64,000 bases of DNA from Zhongshania sp. R06B22 (lineage in GTDB: Bacteria > Pseudomonadota > Gammaproteobacteria > Pseudomonadales > Spongiibacteraceae). The stretch is from contig NZ_JBFRYB010000001.1 in NCBI RefSeq assembly GCF_040892595.1, positions 1,054,001 to 1,118,000 on the forward strand. The letters are read 5' to 3'. Shown one piece after another: positions 34,579 through 43,734 of the stretch; the first letter of the stretch is position 1, and each line of letters opens with the position of its first letter. Under the pieces are notes generated by a model. It had not been told where the DNA came from. It saw only the letters and a program-made list of their open reading frames with translations, and did no database searches. The position numbers and the translations under genes are program-made.

Positions 34579-35181
34579 ATGGGTGTTCTCGTAGGCAAGC
34601 CGGCTCCAGATTTCACATGCGCAGCAGTATTGGGTACTGGCGAAATTGTTGATAGCTTTACGTTAAGTGAAGCGGCTAAAGGCAAATACGCATTGCTGTT
34701 CTTCTACCCGCTTGATTTCACATTTGTTTGCCCTTCAGAGCTGATCGCATTGGATCACCGCATGGATAAATTCCGTGAGCTAGGTGTGGAAGTCATCAGT
34801 GTCTCTATTGACTCACAGTTTACTCACAACGCATGGCGCAATACGGCTATTAAAGATGGCGGCATTGGCCCAGTAACTTACACAATGGCTGCTGACGTTC
34901 GTCACGACATTTGTCGCGCCTATGATGTAGAAGCTGAGGCTGGCGTTGCGTTCCGCGGTGCATTCTTAATTGATAAAGAAGGCTTGGTACGTTCGCAGTT
35001 GATTAACGACCTGCCACTCGGCCGCAACGTTGACGAGTTGGTGCGGTTGGTTGAAGCACTGCAGTTCCATGAAGAGCATGGCGAAGTATGTCCGGCTGGC
35101 TGGAACAAAGGCGACAAGGGTATGAACGCGTCACCAGATGGCGTTGCAGCATACCTATCAGAGAATTCTGACAAGCTATAA
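34579..35181 (+). CDS. Typical 2-Cys peroxiredoxin (AhpC/TSA)
   Basis: The frame extends to GTG 34570, but ATG 34579 with AGAGG upstream is chosen; 200 residues. The peroxidatic Cys is C51 in FTFVCPSE and the resolving Cys is C171 in EVCPAGW. It is the typical 2-Cys Prx1/AhpC branch, reducing H2O2, peroxynitrite and organic peroxides in the cytoplasm with thioredoxin or AhpF-like partners. No ahpF is visible in the window. Divergent from bfd, followed by a strong terminator and convergent with sodB, so oxidative-stress genes cluster here. Confidence 0.95.
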   Translation: MGVLVGKPAPDFTCAAVLGTGEIVDSFTLSEAAKGKYALLFFYPLDFTFVCPSELIALDHRMDKFRELGVEVISVSIDSQFTHNAWRNTAIKDGGIGPVTYTMAADVRHDICRAYDVEAEAGVAFRGAFLIDKEGLVRSQLINDLPLGRNVDELVRLVEALQFHEEHGEVCPAGWNKGDKGMNASPDGVAAYLSENSDKL

Positions 35182-35200
35182 GTCAGAAGCTGATCATAGA

Positions 35201-35237
35201 AGCCCGCGCTACTGCAAGGTAGGGCGGGCTTTTTTTA
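35201..35237 (+). terminator. Rho-independent terminator after the peroxiredoxin gene
   Basis: Stem AGCCCGC/GCGGGCT with an inner CTAC/GTAG pairing, followed by eight T residues. Confidence 0.92.
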
Positions 35238-35279
35238 TGGCTTAATGATAGTGGGTTCTAGTGAGGGATTGTTTTGGCG

Positions 35280-35303
35280 AAAAAAAACCCCGCATAGGCG
35301 GGG
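35280..35303 (-). terminator. Rho-independent terminator after sodB
   Basis: On the minus strand: perfect stem CCCCGC/GCGGGG with a four-base loop, then eight T residues (A-run at 35280-35287 on plus), 31 bases past the sodB stop codon. Confidence 0.92.
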
Positions 35304-35333
35304 TCTCTAGATGCATTTTAGCGATGAGCTAGT

Positions 35334-35915
35334 TTATGCAAAGTTTGCTGCTGCAAATTCCCAGTTCACCAATTTCCAAAAACCTTCTAGGTATTTTGGG
35401 CGGGCATTGCGGTAGTCAATGTAATAGGCGTGTTCCCAGACATCGGCGGTAAATAGCGGTGTTTGGCCTTCGCGCGCAATGGGGGTGTCGGCATCGTCAG
35501 TATTGACGATCTCAAGGCTACCGTCGGTATTTTTAACAAGCCACGTCCAGCCGGAGCCGAAGTTGCCTACTGCTTTACCATTGAATGCCGTTTTGAATTC
35601 TTCGAAAGAACCAAAGGCTTTGTCAATTGCCGCAGCCAGCTCGCCTGTTGGAGCGCCGCCGCCATTTGGGCTGAGGCTGTGCCAGTAGAACGTGTGGTTC
35701 CAAACCTGGGCGGCTTGATTAAACAAAACACCGCTGGAGGTCTTGATGATCTCTTCCAATGATTTGCCTTCAAATTCGCTGCCGGGTACCAATTCATTCA
35801 GCTTAGTTAAGTAAGCGTTATGGTGTTTGCCGTGGTGGAAGTCGAGGGTTTCGGCAGAGATGTGTGGTGCCAACGCGTCTTTTGCGTAGGGTAGTGCCGG
35901 TAATTCAAACGCCAT
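35334..35915 (-). CDS. sodB: Iron superoxide dismutase
   Basis: A 193-residue protein of normal length. The metal ligands are H27, H73, D157 and H161 ([21 protein letters not shown]). The sequence around residue 70 ([16 protein letters not shown]) is the Fe-type rather than Mn-type pattern. It dismutates superoxide in the cytoplasm. It is convergent with the peroxiredoxin gene and has its own promoter and terminator. Confidence 0.95.
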   Translation of the reverse strand: MAFELPALPYAKDALAPHISAETLDFHHGKHHNAYLTKLNELVPGSEFEGKSLEEIIKTSSGVLFNQAAQVWNHTFYWHSLSPNGGGAPTGELAAAIDKAFGSFEEFKTAFNGKAVGNFGSGWTWLVKNTDGSLEIVNTDDADTPIAREGQTPLFTADVWEHAYYIDYRNARPKYLEGFWKLVNWEFAAANFA

Positions 35916-36027
35916 GTGATTCTCTCCTGAGTATGGTTTTGGGTTGTAATGTCGTTAATGGTTGTGGCTGATTTGCGTTTTGTTTCTCGGCTTCTTTCGG
36001 TTTAAGCCGTGAATTAACGCGGTGATA

Positions 36028-36660
36028 TCAGGACCACCGCCAGCCGCCTAATTGTTGCCAGCGATTGACGATCTGGCAGAACAATTCGGCAGTTTTAAAG
36101 GCGTCGTAGGCAGCGCTGTGAGCTTCGTCGTTATCGAAGTCGATCTCGGCTAACTGGCAAGCTCTAGCCAATACGGTATGGCCGTAGGCAAGCCCCGAAA
36201 GGCTGGCGGTATCCATAACCGAAAAAGGGTGGAAGGGATTGCGCTTGATGTTGCTGCGCTCGACAGCGGCTAATACAAAGCCGAGATCAAAATGCGCATT
36301 GTGCCCTACTAGCACCGCCCGGGTGCACCCACTAGCTTTTACTTGTTGGCGAATTCGCTTCATTAGTTCGCCCATCACAGTCACTTCTTTTTGCGCCTGC
36401 CTTAATGGGTTATGGGGATCAATCCCGGTAAATTCAAGGGCGGCGGGCTCTAAGTTCGCGCCTTCGAATGGTTCTACATTGTAGCTAAGGGTTTCGTCGG
36501 GCTCGAGTTGGCCGGAGTCGTCCATGCGTAAAAATGTAGCCGCAATTTCAAGTACCGCATCGGTTTGGCTGTTGAAACCGCCGGTTTCAACGTCTATGAC
36601 TACCGGTAGGAAGCCTCGAAAGCGTTGTGCCATCATCGATTTTTCATCGTTGAATTCCAT
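36028..36660 (-). CDS. rnt: Ribonuclease T
   Basis: A 210-residue DEDDh-type 3'-5' exoribonuclease. Acidic motifs are seen as DVETGGFN (Exo I), GHNAHFDLGF (Exo II) and the AHSAAYDAFKTAELF stretch (Exo III, with the His and Asp). It trims the 3' ends of tRNA and other stable RNAs and works as a dimer in the cytoplasm. The gene lies seven bases after pyrC on the same strand, so the two are probably co-transcribed. Confidence 0.95.
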   Translation of the reverse strand: MEFNDEKSMMAQRFRGFLPVVIDVETGGFNSQTDAVLEIAATFLRMDDSGQLEPDETLSYNVEPFEGANLEPAALEFTGIDPHNPLRQAQKEVTVMGELMKRIRQQVKASGCTRAVLVGHNAHFDLGFVLAAVERSNIKRNPFHPFSVMDTASLSGLAYGHTVLARACQLAEIDFDNDEAHSAAYDAFKTAELFCQIVNRWQQLGGWRWS

Positions 36661-36667
36661 ATTTATC

Positions 36668-37702
36668 TCAGGCTAGCTGCCAGTGCAGTTGTTCACCGCC
36701 ACGCAGCGGAAAAATGGTGTCGCTGCCGAGCGGAAGATGCTCCGGTGCGGTCCAGCTGTTTCTTTGCAAAATAATGGTGTCGCTATTGCGTGGTAGACCA
36801 TAAAAGTCCGGACCGTAAAAACTGGCAAACGCTTCTAACTTATCCAGTTTTCCTGCTGTTTCAAATGCTTCAGCGTATAGTTCCATTGCTGCGTAGGCGG
36901 TATAGCAGCCTGCACAGCCGCAGCTAGCTTCCTTTTTGTCACGGGCGTGGGGCGCCGAGTCTGTGCCCAAAAAGAACTTAGGGTCTCCCGATGTTGCCGC
37001 CGCAATAAGCGCCTGCTGGTGCGTATTCCGTTTTAATATCGGAAGGCAGTAATAATGGGGTCGAATGCCACCCGCCAGCATATGGTTGCGATTGTATAAT
37101 AGGTGGTGGGCGGTGATAGTGGCCGCGACATTGTTGCCAGATTCTTTTACAAACTGCACTGAATCGGATGTGGTGATGTGTTCTAGTACCAATTTGAGGG
37201 TGGTAAAGCGCTCGACGATTTGACGTAAGTAGCGATCAATAAAGCGTGCTTCACGATCAAAAATATCAATATCAGCATCGGTGACTTCGCCGTGGACTAG
37301 CAGCGGTAAGCCGTGTTTTTCCATGCATTCAAATATTGGATAGAGATTTTCAATATTCGTCACACCCGAATCTGAATTGGTGGTGGCCCCCGCTGGATAA
37401 AGTTTTGCAGCGAACACCACATCGGATGCGGCGGCCGCGGCAATGTCCTCAGGGCTGGTGTTGTCGGTGAGATAAAGCACCATTAAAGGCTGCAGCTTAT
37501 GACCAGTGGCCGGTAGCGCGTTTTCAATCCGATGCTTATAGGCCGTCGCTTCAGCAAGGTTACGCACGGGCGGCGTTAAATTTGGCATAACAATAACCCG
37601 ACCAAAATAGCGGCTAGCGTCTGCAACGGTGTGAGCTAATACATCGCCGTCTCGCAAATGAATATGCCAGTCGTCGGGGCGGGTGATTTCTAAGGTTTGC
37701 AT
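36668..37702 (-). CDS. pyrC: Dihydroorotase (class II)
   Basis: A 344-residue amidohydrolase, the E. coli-type length. Zinc ligands and catalytic residues are in [11 protein letters not shown], the carboxylated Lys in [29 protein letters not shown] and [14 protein letters not shown]. It closes carbamoyl-aspartate to dihydroorotate in pyrimidine synthesis. The start ATG is at 37702. It is upstream of rnt on the same strand. The 148-base gap before it, toward the ComEA gene, holds a strong hairpin. Confidence 0.96.
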   Translation of the reverse strand: MQTLEITRPDDWHIHLRDGDVLAHTVADASRYFGRVIVMPNLTPPVRNLAEATAYKHRIENALPATGHKLQPLMVLYLTDNTSPEDIAAAAASDVVFAAKLYPAGATTNSDSGVTNIENLYPIFECMEKHGLPLLVHGEVTDADIDIFDREARFIDRYLRQIVERFTTLKLVLEHITTSDSVQFVKESGNNVAATITAHHLLYNRNHMLAGGIRPHYYCLPILKRNTHQQALIAAATSGDPKFFLGTDSAPHARDKKEASCGCAGCYTAYAAMELYAEAFETAGKLDKLEAFASFYGPDFYGLPRNSDTIILQRNSWTAPEHLPLGSDTIFPLRGGEQLHWQLA

Positions 37703-37796
37703 GCTGGGCCTTAATACTAGCGTCCGCCGGGCTACCTATTGGGGTCGGCTTTGGAGGCGTGGGATCTTGCGAGGAATGCTACAGGAATTTGAGGGG

Positions 37797-37838
37797 GGTA
37801 TAAACACCTGCCGCTCGGGCATGGCCGGTGTTTATGCC
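37797..37838 (-). terminator. Hairpin between the ComEA-like gene and pyrC
   Basis: Twelve-base arms GGTATAAACACC and GGTGTTTATGCC (one G-U pair) with an 18-base loop. It lies just after the ComEA stop (minus strand) and before the pyrC start. It lacks a T-tract (C-rich bases follow), so it might be a pyrC leader structure or a 3'-end stem-loop instead. Confidence 0.45.
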
Positions 37839-37850
37839 GGTCTCCTTGGA

Positions 37851-38156
37851 TTACTTGGGGGGTGTTGCTGGTTTTTTACTGGCGAATGTTAATTCTTCGC
37901 CATTAGCGTTAATGATGCTGGCGCCCACGCCCGGCACGCTCAATAGATCTTGGGCGGAGCGAATGGGTCCATTTTCTTTGCGATAGCGAATAATGGCTTC
38001 CGCACGTTTGGGGCCAATCCCTTTCAATGTTTGTAGCTCTTTTGCGGTGGCGGTGTTGATATCCAGTGCATAAGCGACGTTGATAAAGGGGCCTAAAAGC
38101 ATCAAAGCGAGCAAAAAAACGGGTGCGGCCAGTCGGCCGAATAGATATTTCATCAT
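37851..38156 (-). CDS. ComEA-like secreted helix-hairpin-helix protein
   Basis: The frame extends to 38300, overlapping the next gene, but ATG 38156 (with AAGGGA upstream) starts a signal peptide (VFLLALMLLGP...AYA) and is chosen; about 101 residues. The mature part is a double helix-hairpin-helix: DINTATAKELQTLKGIGPKRAEAIIRYR and SAQDLLSVPGVGASII. This is the ComEA fold, which binds DNA in the periplasm during uptake, or the small HhH protein found in many gammaproteobacteria without a proven role. It stands between pyrC and the polyamine transporter. Confidence 0.85.
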   Translation of the reverse strand: MMKYLFGRLAAPVFLLALMLLGPFINVAYALDINTATAKELQTLKGIGPKRAEAIIRYRKENGPIRSAQDLLSVPGVGASIINANGEELTFASKKPATPPK

Positions 38157-38275
38157 AAAATCCCTTTTCAAGATGAAGTTGTTGGGAGCACGTTTAAAGT
38201 GGACACACCGACTGGCATGCCCATTTAAAGCATAGAACATGTCGAAAATTATGCAAAGCCGCCCACTTGCTGGGC

Positions 38276-39352
38276 TTAGCGAACTTTGACCTCGGTCCAC
38301 AGTTTATTGAGGAGTCGGCGTTGTTTGGCGTTGCGCGCAGCGACAGTTTCCAAGCCTTTCTGCACTTCCTCGTTGGGGAAGATTGCTGAGATTTTTAAAA
38401 TCTCAGGCTCGATAAAGGGCGTTGCTGCTGCGTTTGGGTTGCCCGTGCCAACCACGTTAGTTAATTCAGCGGCATTTTCTGGTGCCATCATGAAGTTTAT
38501 AAATTGCAAGGCCAGCTCAGGGTCACGCGCTTTTTTAGGAATTACCATATTGTCCAGTGCCAAAACCGCACCTTGTTTAGGTAATACAAAGTTAACGCTA
38601 AAGTCACGACCGGCGTCAGCGGCGTCAGCGCGCGCTTGAAACATATCGCTGGAGTAACCGTGGGCAACCCAAATATTGCCAACGGTGAGCTCCTTGATGT
38701 AGCTAGACGAATTAAAAGCCGCCCAGTACGGCTTGGCTTTTAAAATTAGTGCCTGGGCCTCTTTGAGGTGTTTTTCGTCATTGTCGTTAATCGAGTAACC
38801 GAGGTACTTAAGCGCTGCCGCGAATAGCTCTTCCGAGTCATCCATTACCGTGACCTTGCCTTTGATTTTTTTCAACACGGCAGGATCAAAAATGATTGAC
38901 CAGTCACTTGGGTCTATATCTAGCTCTGCTATCTTCTGCTCATTGTAGCCAATCAAGGTCGTGGTAAATGCATAAGGCAGTGAGTATATATTGCCGGGAT
39001 CGTAGTCTTTATTTAGAAAACCCTTGGCGGTGTTGCCGATATTGCTCAGTTTGCTTTTATCTAATGGTAATAAGAAACCCTGTTTAACTAGCGCTTCGAC
39101 TGCGTTTTGAGTGGGTATAACAACATCGTAGTCGCCAGCGCCGGCCAGTAATTTGGCCATCATTTCCTCGGTGGCAGAAAAATAATCCTGTACCACTTTA
39201 CAGCCGCACTCGGCTTCAAAGCGGCTCACAGTATCTTCAGCGATATAGTCGTTCCAGTTAAATAAATGCAACGCTTTCTCGGCCATAGCAAATTGCGAAA
39301 GGCACAGCACAAAACAGCACAGTAACTTTTTCACGGTAGCATCCTTCTTCAT
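38276..39352 (-). CDS. potF: Polyamine ABC transporter, periplasmic binding protein
   Basis: A 358-residue protein with a signal peptide ending at AMA (about residue 24). It is a PotF/SpuD-type type-2 periplasmic binding protein: LHLFNWNDYIAEDTVSRFE and AEMTNVVGTGNPNAA-like C-terminal segments are characteristic (here AAELTNVVGTGNPNAAA). It would bind putrescine or spermidine. It is last in a potG-potH-potI-potF operon, the reverse of the usual order in which the binding protein comes first. Substrate specificity is not deducible by eye. Confidence 0.92.
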   Translation of the reverse strand: MKKDATVKKLLCCFVLCLSQFAMAEKALHLFNWNDYIAEDTVSRFEAECGCKVVQDYFSATEEMMAKLLAGAGDYDVVIPTQNAVEALVKQGFLLPLDKSKLSNIGNTAKGFLNKDYDPGNIYSLPYAFTTTLIGYNEQKIAELDIDPSDWSIIFDPAVLKKIKGKVTVMDDSEELFAAALKYLGYSINDNDEKHLKEAQALILKAKPYWAAFNSSSYIKELTVGNIWVAHGYSSDMFQARADAADAGRDFSVNFVLPKQGAVLALDNMVIPKKARDPELALQFINFMMAPENAAELTNVVGTGNPNAAATPFIEPEILKISAIFPNEEVQKGLETVAARNAKQRRLLNKLWTEVKVR

Positions 39353-39374
39353 GGTTGGGTAAAGGGGTATGGGC

Positions 39375-40157
39375 TTATTGTCTCAACACTATTGGTGAGA
39401 TTCGGGAAAGCGCGGTGATAAGAATAAGCGTGACCAGCATTAGCAGGGTCGACACCGCGTTGACTTCAGGTGTGACAGCAATTTTCACCATCGAATAGAT
39501 CTCCAGTGGCAAGGTTGAGCTGCCAACACCCGCAGTAAAAAACGTAATGACAAAATCGTCAATAGAAAGTGTAAATGCCATCATGCCCCCCGCAATGATG
39601 CCGGGCTTTAGCAGGGGTAGAGTAATGAGCCAAAAGGCTTGCAGTGGCGTTGCGCCAAGGTCGCGAGCTGCCTCAATGAGACTTTGATCCATGCCTGATA
39701 GCCGGGATTGCACGGCCAGTGCAACAAAGCCGATGCAAAAACTGACATGGGCAAGAATGATGGAAGTCATCCCCAAGGTCATGTTAAGCAGAATAAACAT
39801 AAGTAGCAGGCTGACACCGATTAAAATGTCGGGCATTGCTATGGGGCCAAGGACTAGCGCCGACAGCCATTTCTGTCGGAAGCGATAAATAGCGAGGCCA
39901 GCCAAGGTGCCTAATATGGTTGCGATGAGGGCACTGATACTGGCGATGATGAGCGAGTTAGCAGCCGCGTGAAGAATGTCACCGTTTGCAAATAACTTTT
40001 GATACCACTTCCACGTAAACCCCACCCACTCGGCATTGAGTTTAGAGTCGTTAAATGAAAACACCACGACCACTATAAGTGGCAGGTACAAAAACAGGTA
40101 AACCAGGGTGCCAACGCTGCGCAGTATTTTGCTGGGATAGGCATTACTTTTTACCAT
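39375..40157 (-). CDS. potI: Polyamine ABC transporter permease
   Basis: A 260-residue inner-membrane permease with six transmembrane helices. The EAA-loop is in MDQSLIEAARDLGATPLQAFWLITLPLL, which docks with the ATPase. It overlaps the potH gene by 14 bases and is 22 bases from the binding protein gene, so all four polyamine genes are one operon. Confidence 0.93.
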   Translation of the reverse strand: MVKSNAYPSKILRSVGTLVYLFLYLPLIVVVVFSFNDSKLNAEWVGFTWKWYQKLFANGDILHAAANSLIIASISALIATILGTLAGLAIYRFRQKWLSALVLGPIAMPDILIGVSLLLMFILLNMTLGMTSIILAHVSFCIGFVALAVQSRLSGMDQSLIEAARDLGATPLQAFWLITLPLLKPGIIAGGMMAFTLSIDDFVITFFTAGVGSSTLPLEIYSMVKIAVTPEVNAVSTLLMLVTLILITALSRISPIVLRQ

Positions 40158-41070
40158 TGCTCTCTCCCGGAGGGCGACCTAGCTTAGCGGCTAAAAGCAC
40201 CAATAGCAGCGTGATCGCAGTCAGAACCAGCGAGAGTACGCTACCGAACGGCCAGTCCCGAGATTCTACAAATTGCTGTTTTATCACATTGCCAATCATG
40301 ATTCCGTTGGTACCGCCGAGTAGATCGGGAATCGCAAAAATACCTAATGACGGGATAAATACCAGTACTGCGCCGGCGTAGATGCCGGGTAGTGATAATG
40401 GCCAAGTAATTAGCCAGAAGCATTTAAACCGATTGGCGCCGAGGTCTTGTGCCGCTTCCAATAGGCGATGGTCGTGTTTTTCTAGATTCGCGTACAAAGG
40501 CAAAATCATAAACGGAAGATGGACATAAACTAAGCAGGTTACGACGGCCGTGGTACTGAACATCAGGGTAATGGGTTCCATTCCCAGACTGCTTGTGAGG
40601 GTGTTCAATCCGATAGTAAGTGCGCCCTGCGGACTGAAAATAATCATCCATGCGTAAATCCGCACCAGAAAATTACTCCAGAAGGGGAGTATCACCAATA
40701 GTAGTAATAAGTCGCGGTAGCGTTTGTTACTGCGAGCAATCATTAGCGCTAGCGGGTAGGCCATTGCAAGGCAGATTAGGGTCGTGATCAGTGCGTAGCT
40801 GAGCGATTTTATCAGTAGGCTCAGATAAATATCAGACTCAAATAGGCGCTGCCAATTCTCTAGTGTGAAGTCGAGGGTAACGCCGCCATCTTCAATGTAA
40901 TACCAAGGCGCTAGACCGCCGTACTCGCCGGGAAAGCGGAATGAAGCAAATAGCATCATCAGGCTGGGGACAGCGAAAAACAGCAGCAGATAAAGCCCCG
41001 GTGGCAGAGACAGTAAAGCGCGAGTAAGGCGATCGCCGCGGCTTATGGTCTTGGTGCTCAGTGTGTTCAC
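40144..41070 (-). CDS. potH: Polyamine ABC transporter permease
   Basis: A 308-residue permease with a slightly longer N-terminus, six transmembrane helices and the EAA loop in DHRLLEAAQDLGANRFKCFWLITWPLSLPG. It pairs with PotI to make the channel. It starts three bases after the stop of the ATPase gene. Confidence 0.93.
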   Translation of the reverse strand: MNTLSTKTISRGDRLTRALLSLPPGLYLLLFFAVPSLMMLFASFRFPGEYGGLAPWYYIEDGGVTLDFTLENWQRLFESDIYLSLLIKSLSYALITTLICLAMAYPLALMIARSNKRYRDLLLLLVILPFWSNFLVRIYAWMIIFSPQGALTIGLNTLTSSLGMEPITLMFSTTAVVTCLVYVHLPFMILPLYANLEKHDHRLLEAAQDLGANRFKCFWLITWPLSLPGIYAGAVLVFIPSLGIFAIPDLLGGTNGIMIGNVIKQQFVESRDWPFGSVLSLVLTAITLLLVLLAAKLGRPPGESNGKK

Positions 41071-41073
41071 CGG

Positions 41074-42156
41074 CTAAGGCACCAGATGGCCGGCGTCGGT
41101 GCGCCAGGCAATTTGAACGGCATCGCCGCTGTCGAAAAGGCGTGTGCGACCGGGTGCGTCATTGGCGAGCATGGCTTCAATTAAAACGCCGTTGGCCAGT
41201 TCAATGATATAGACCGTGACGTCGCCTAAATACAACATATCGTGGACGCGGCCATTGAACTGGGCTTCTCCGGCGGCAGCATCCAATTGTGCGGCCAAGC
41301 GAATCTTTTCAGGCCGCAGCGTGAGAGCGCAGGAATCCCCTGGCGAGAGTGTAATTTCAGGATTGGTGCAAGCGTCCAATTCACCTAGACCCTGGATTGA
41401 AATGCGCAGGTTTTGGTCGCCAACGCTGATGACTGTAGCATCAAGCAGATTGCAGTGACCGATAAAGTCCGCCACAAAGCGGTTATCTGGGCAGCTATAG
41501 AGTATGGAGGGCTCATCAATTTGACTTATTTCACCTTTATTCATTACCGCAATGCGGTGGGAGAGTGCCAGCGCCTCGCCTTGATCGTGGGTGACATAAA
41601 CGAAGGTGATGCCCACTTCTTTTTGTAAATTGATAAGTTCGATCTGCATTTGTTCGCGCAGCTTAGCGTCCAGAGCTGACAGTGGCTCATCCAGCAGTAA
41701 TAGTCGCGGCCGATTTACCAAGGCGCGGGCGATAGCAATACGCTGTTTCTGGCCCCCGGAGAGTTCGTCCGGGTAGTGATTAATCTTGTCAGGCAGTCGA
41801 ACGTCTTCGAGGATGCTGCGGACCATTAAATCGATATCCGGCTTGGCTATATTGGCCATGCGCAGCGGAAAGCCGATATTTTCGGCAACGGTCATGTGGG
41901 GGAACAGGGCGTAGCTCTGGAAAACAGTATGTATTGGGCGCTGCTCAGGCGTCAGGGCGGTGATGGATTTACCGTCCAGCAAAATTTCGCCCTGGTCAGC
42001 TTGGTCGAAACCGGCAATGAGTCGTAATAGCGTGGTTTTACCGCAACCCGAGGGGCCGAGTAGAGTGAAAAACTCACCTGACTGAATGTGCAAATTCACT
42101 TTGTTTAAAGCCACAAAGTCGCCAAAACGGCGCGAAACATCAATGATTTCTAACAC
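41074..42156 (-). CDS. potG: Polyamine ABC transporter ATPase
   Basis: An ABC ATPase of 360 residues from GTG 42156; an upstream TTG at 42186 would add ten residues and neither start has a strong ribosome site. Walker A is GPSGCGKTT, Walker B LLLLDEPLSALD, and the signature is LSGGQKQRIAIARAL. The C-terminal TOBE region (about 270 onward) is present. It energises the PotHI permease. It heads the operon and is divergent from argG across a 214-base gap. Confidence 0.92.
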   Translation of the reverse strand: MLEIIDVSRRFGDFVALNKVNLHIQSGEFFTLLGPSGCGKTTLLRLIAGFDQADQGEILLDGKSITALTPEQRPIHTVFQSYALFPHMTVAENIGFPLRMANIAKPDIDLMVRSILEDVRLPDKINHYPDELSGGQKQRIAIARALVNRPRLLLLDEPLSALDAKLREQMQIELINLQKEVGITFVYVTHDQGEALALSHRIAVMNKGEISQIDEPSILYSCPDNRFVADFIGHCNLLDATVISVGDQNLRISIQGLGELDACTNPEITLSPGDSCALTLRPEKIRLAAQLDAAAGEAQFNGRVHDMLYLGDVTVYIIELANGVLIEAMLANDAPGRTRLFDSGDAVQIAWRTDAGHLVP

Positions 42157-42328
42157 TGTTCGGTGGGCTTCCGTGGCGGATGGCAATGCGTGCTATTTTT
42201 TACGCTGATGATTGCCGCGTCAATAGTTATTATCTCTCTAATTTGGCTTGATTATGGGTATATTGCAGGTGTTTTAACGCGGCATGGCGCGGCGGCGCAA
42301 AGACCGGTAAAATGGCGCTCTTTTTCAT

Positions 42329-42352
42329 CCCGCAGGCATGGCGTTTTGCGGG
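42329..42352 (+). promoter_or_regulatory. Small hairpin in the argG leader
   Basis: CCCGCA and TGCGGG form a six-base stem around a 12-base loop, 19 bases upstream of the argG start codon. It may be an mRNA leader structure. No ArgR box was recognised in the gap. Confidence 0.3.
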
Positions 42353-42370
42353 GCTTCAGCGGAGTGTGTA

Positions 42371-43594
42371 ATGTCGGATATCAACAAGGTTGTGTTGGCC
42401 TATTCAGGTGGCCTCGATACCTCAGTTATTGTCAGGTGGCTGCAAGATACCTATAAGTGTGAGGTGGTAACGTTTACCGCCGATATAGGTCAAGGCGAGG
42501 AAGTTGAACCCGCCCGCGCCAAAGCCAAGGCACTTGGTGTGCAAGAAATCTATATTGATGACCTTCGTGAAGAGTACGTTCGTGATTTTGTCTACCCTAT
42601 GTTTCGCGCTAATGCGATTTATGAGGGTGAGTATTTGCTGGGTACCTCTATTGCGCGGCCACTTATCGCTAAGCGACTGATTGAAATTGCCAACGAGACC
42701 GGTGCTGATGCAATTTCTCACGGTGCGACCGGTAAAGGGAATGACCAGGTCCGTTTTGAGCTGGGTGCATACTCATTGAAACCTGGTATTAAAGTGATTG
42801 CGCCTTGGCGCGAGTGGGACCTAACCTCACGTGAAACCTTGATGACATATTGTGCAGAGCGCAATATTCCAGTGGATTTTGCCGGCAAAACCAAAAAGTC
42901 GCCTTATTCAATGGACGCCAATTTACTTCATATTTCCTACGAAGGCGGCAAGCTGGAAGACCCATTCTGGGAGCCGGAAGAAGATATGTGGCGTTGGAGC
43001 GTAAGCCCAGAGGCGGCACCAGATACGCCGACCTATATTGAAATTGGTTATCAAAAAGGCGATCCGGTTACATTGAATGGTGAGGCATTGAGCCCGGCTA
43101 CTATGTTGGAAACCCTGAATAAAATGGGTGGTGATAACGGTATCGGTCGTCTAGACCTCGTTGAAAACCGCTATGTGGGAATGAAGTCACGCGGTTGCTA
43201 TGAAACACCGGGCGGCACCATTATGCTTCGTGCTCACCGGGCAATCGAGTCGATTACTTTAGATCGCGAAGCGGCGCATTTAAAAGATGAATTGATGCCT
43301 CGCTACGCCAAACTGATCTATAACGGCTATTGGTTCAGCCCCGAGCGTCGTATGCTGCAGGCTGCCATTGATGAGTCGCAGGATTTCGTCAACGGGATCG
43401 TTCGCCTGAAACTCTATAAGGGCAATGTGGTCGTAGTGGGTCGCAAGTCAGATAATTCCTTGTTTGATGAGGCGATTGCGACCTTTGAAGATGATGCTGG
43501 CGCATATAATCAAAAAGACGCAGAAGGCTTTATAAAGCTTAATGCCTTACGCTTGCGCATCGCAGCGAATAAGGGACGGTCTCAGCTGTCTTAG
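42371..43594 (+). CDS. argG: Argininosuccinate synthase
   Basis: The frame extends upstream to 42338, but ATG 42371 with GGAG six bases upstream is the expected start; 407 residues, normal for the family. The ATP-pyrophosphatase motif is [18 protein letters not shown]; also GLDTS-following [10 protein letters not shown] and later [17 protein letters not shown]. It joins citrulline and aspartate in arginine synthesis in the cytoplasm. The gene is monocistronic with a strong terminator directly after it. Confidence 0.97.
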   Translation: MSDINKVVLAYSGGLDTSVIVRWLQDTYKCEVVTFTADIGQGEEVEPARAKAKALGVQEIYIDDLREEYVRDFVYPMFRANAIYEGEYLLGTSIARPLIAKRLIEIANETGADAISHGATGKGNDQVRFELGAYSLKPGIKVIAPWREWDLTSRETLMTYCAERNIPVDFAGKTKKSPYSMDANLLHISYEGGKLEDPFWEPEEDMWRWSVSPEAAPDTPTYIEIGYQKGDPVTLNGEALSPATMLETLNKMGGDNGIGRLDLVENRYVGMKSRGCYETPGGTIMLRAHRAIESITLDREAAHLKDELMPRYAKLIYNGYWFSPERRMLQAAIDESQDFVNGIVRLKLYKGNVVVVGRKSDNSLFDEAIATFEDDAGAYNQKDAEGFIKLNALRLRIAANKGRSQLS

Positions 43595-43605
43595 TGGCAA
43601 GTAGC

Positions 43606-43636
43606 AAAAAGGCGCGCGGTTGCGCCTTTTTGTTTT
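43606..43636 (+). terminator. Rho-independent terminator after argG
   Basis: Perfect stem AAAAAGGCGC/GCGCCTTTTT, six-base loop, with T residues on the 3' arm, starting 12 bases after the stop codon. Confidence 0.92.
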
Positions 43637-43734
43637 AATGACAAAGAAACAATGACGGCCGGATTGTCTGGCCACTATGCTTAAGCTCCGGCGCACGTTT
43701 GTGCTGACTGTATTTGCAAAATGGGACGCTATTG

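Noticed and set aside
37851..38300. A longer ComEA-like protein starting at 38300
   Set aside because: The extension overlaps the potF gene and puts 48 residues before a clear signal peptide; ATG 38156 has a good ribosome site.
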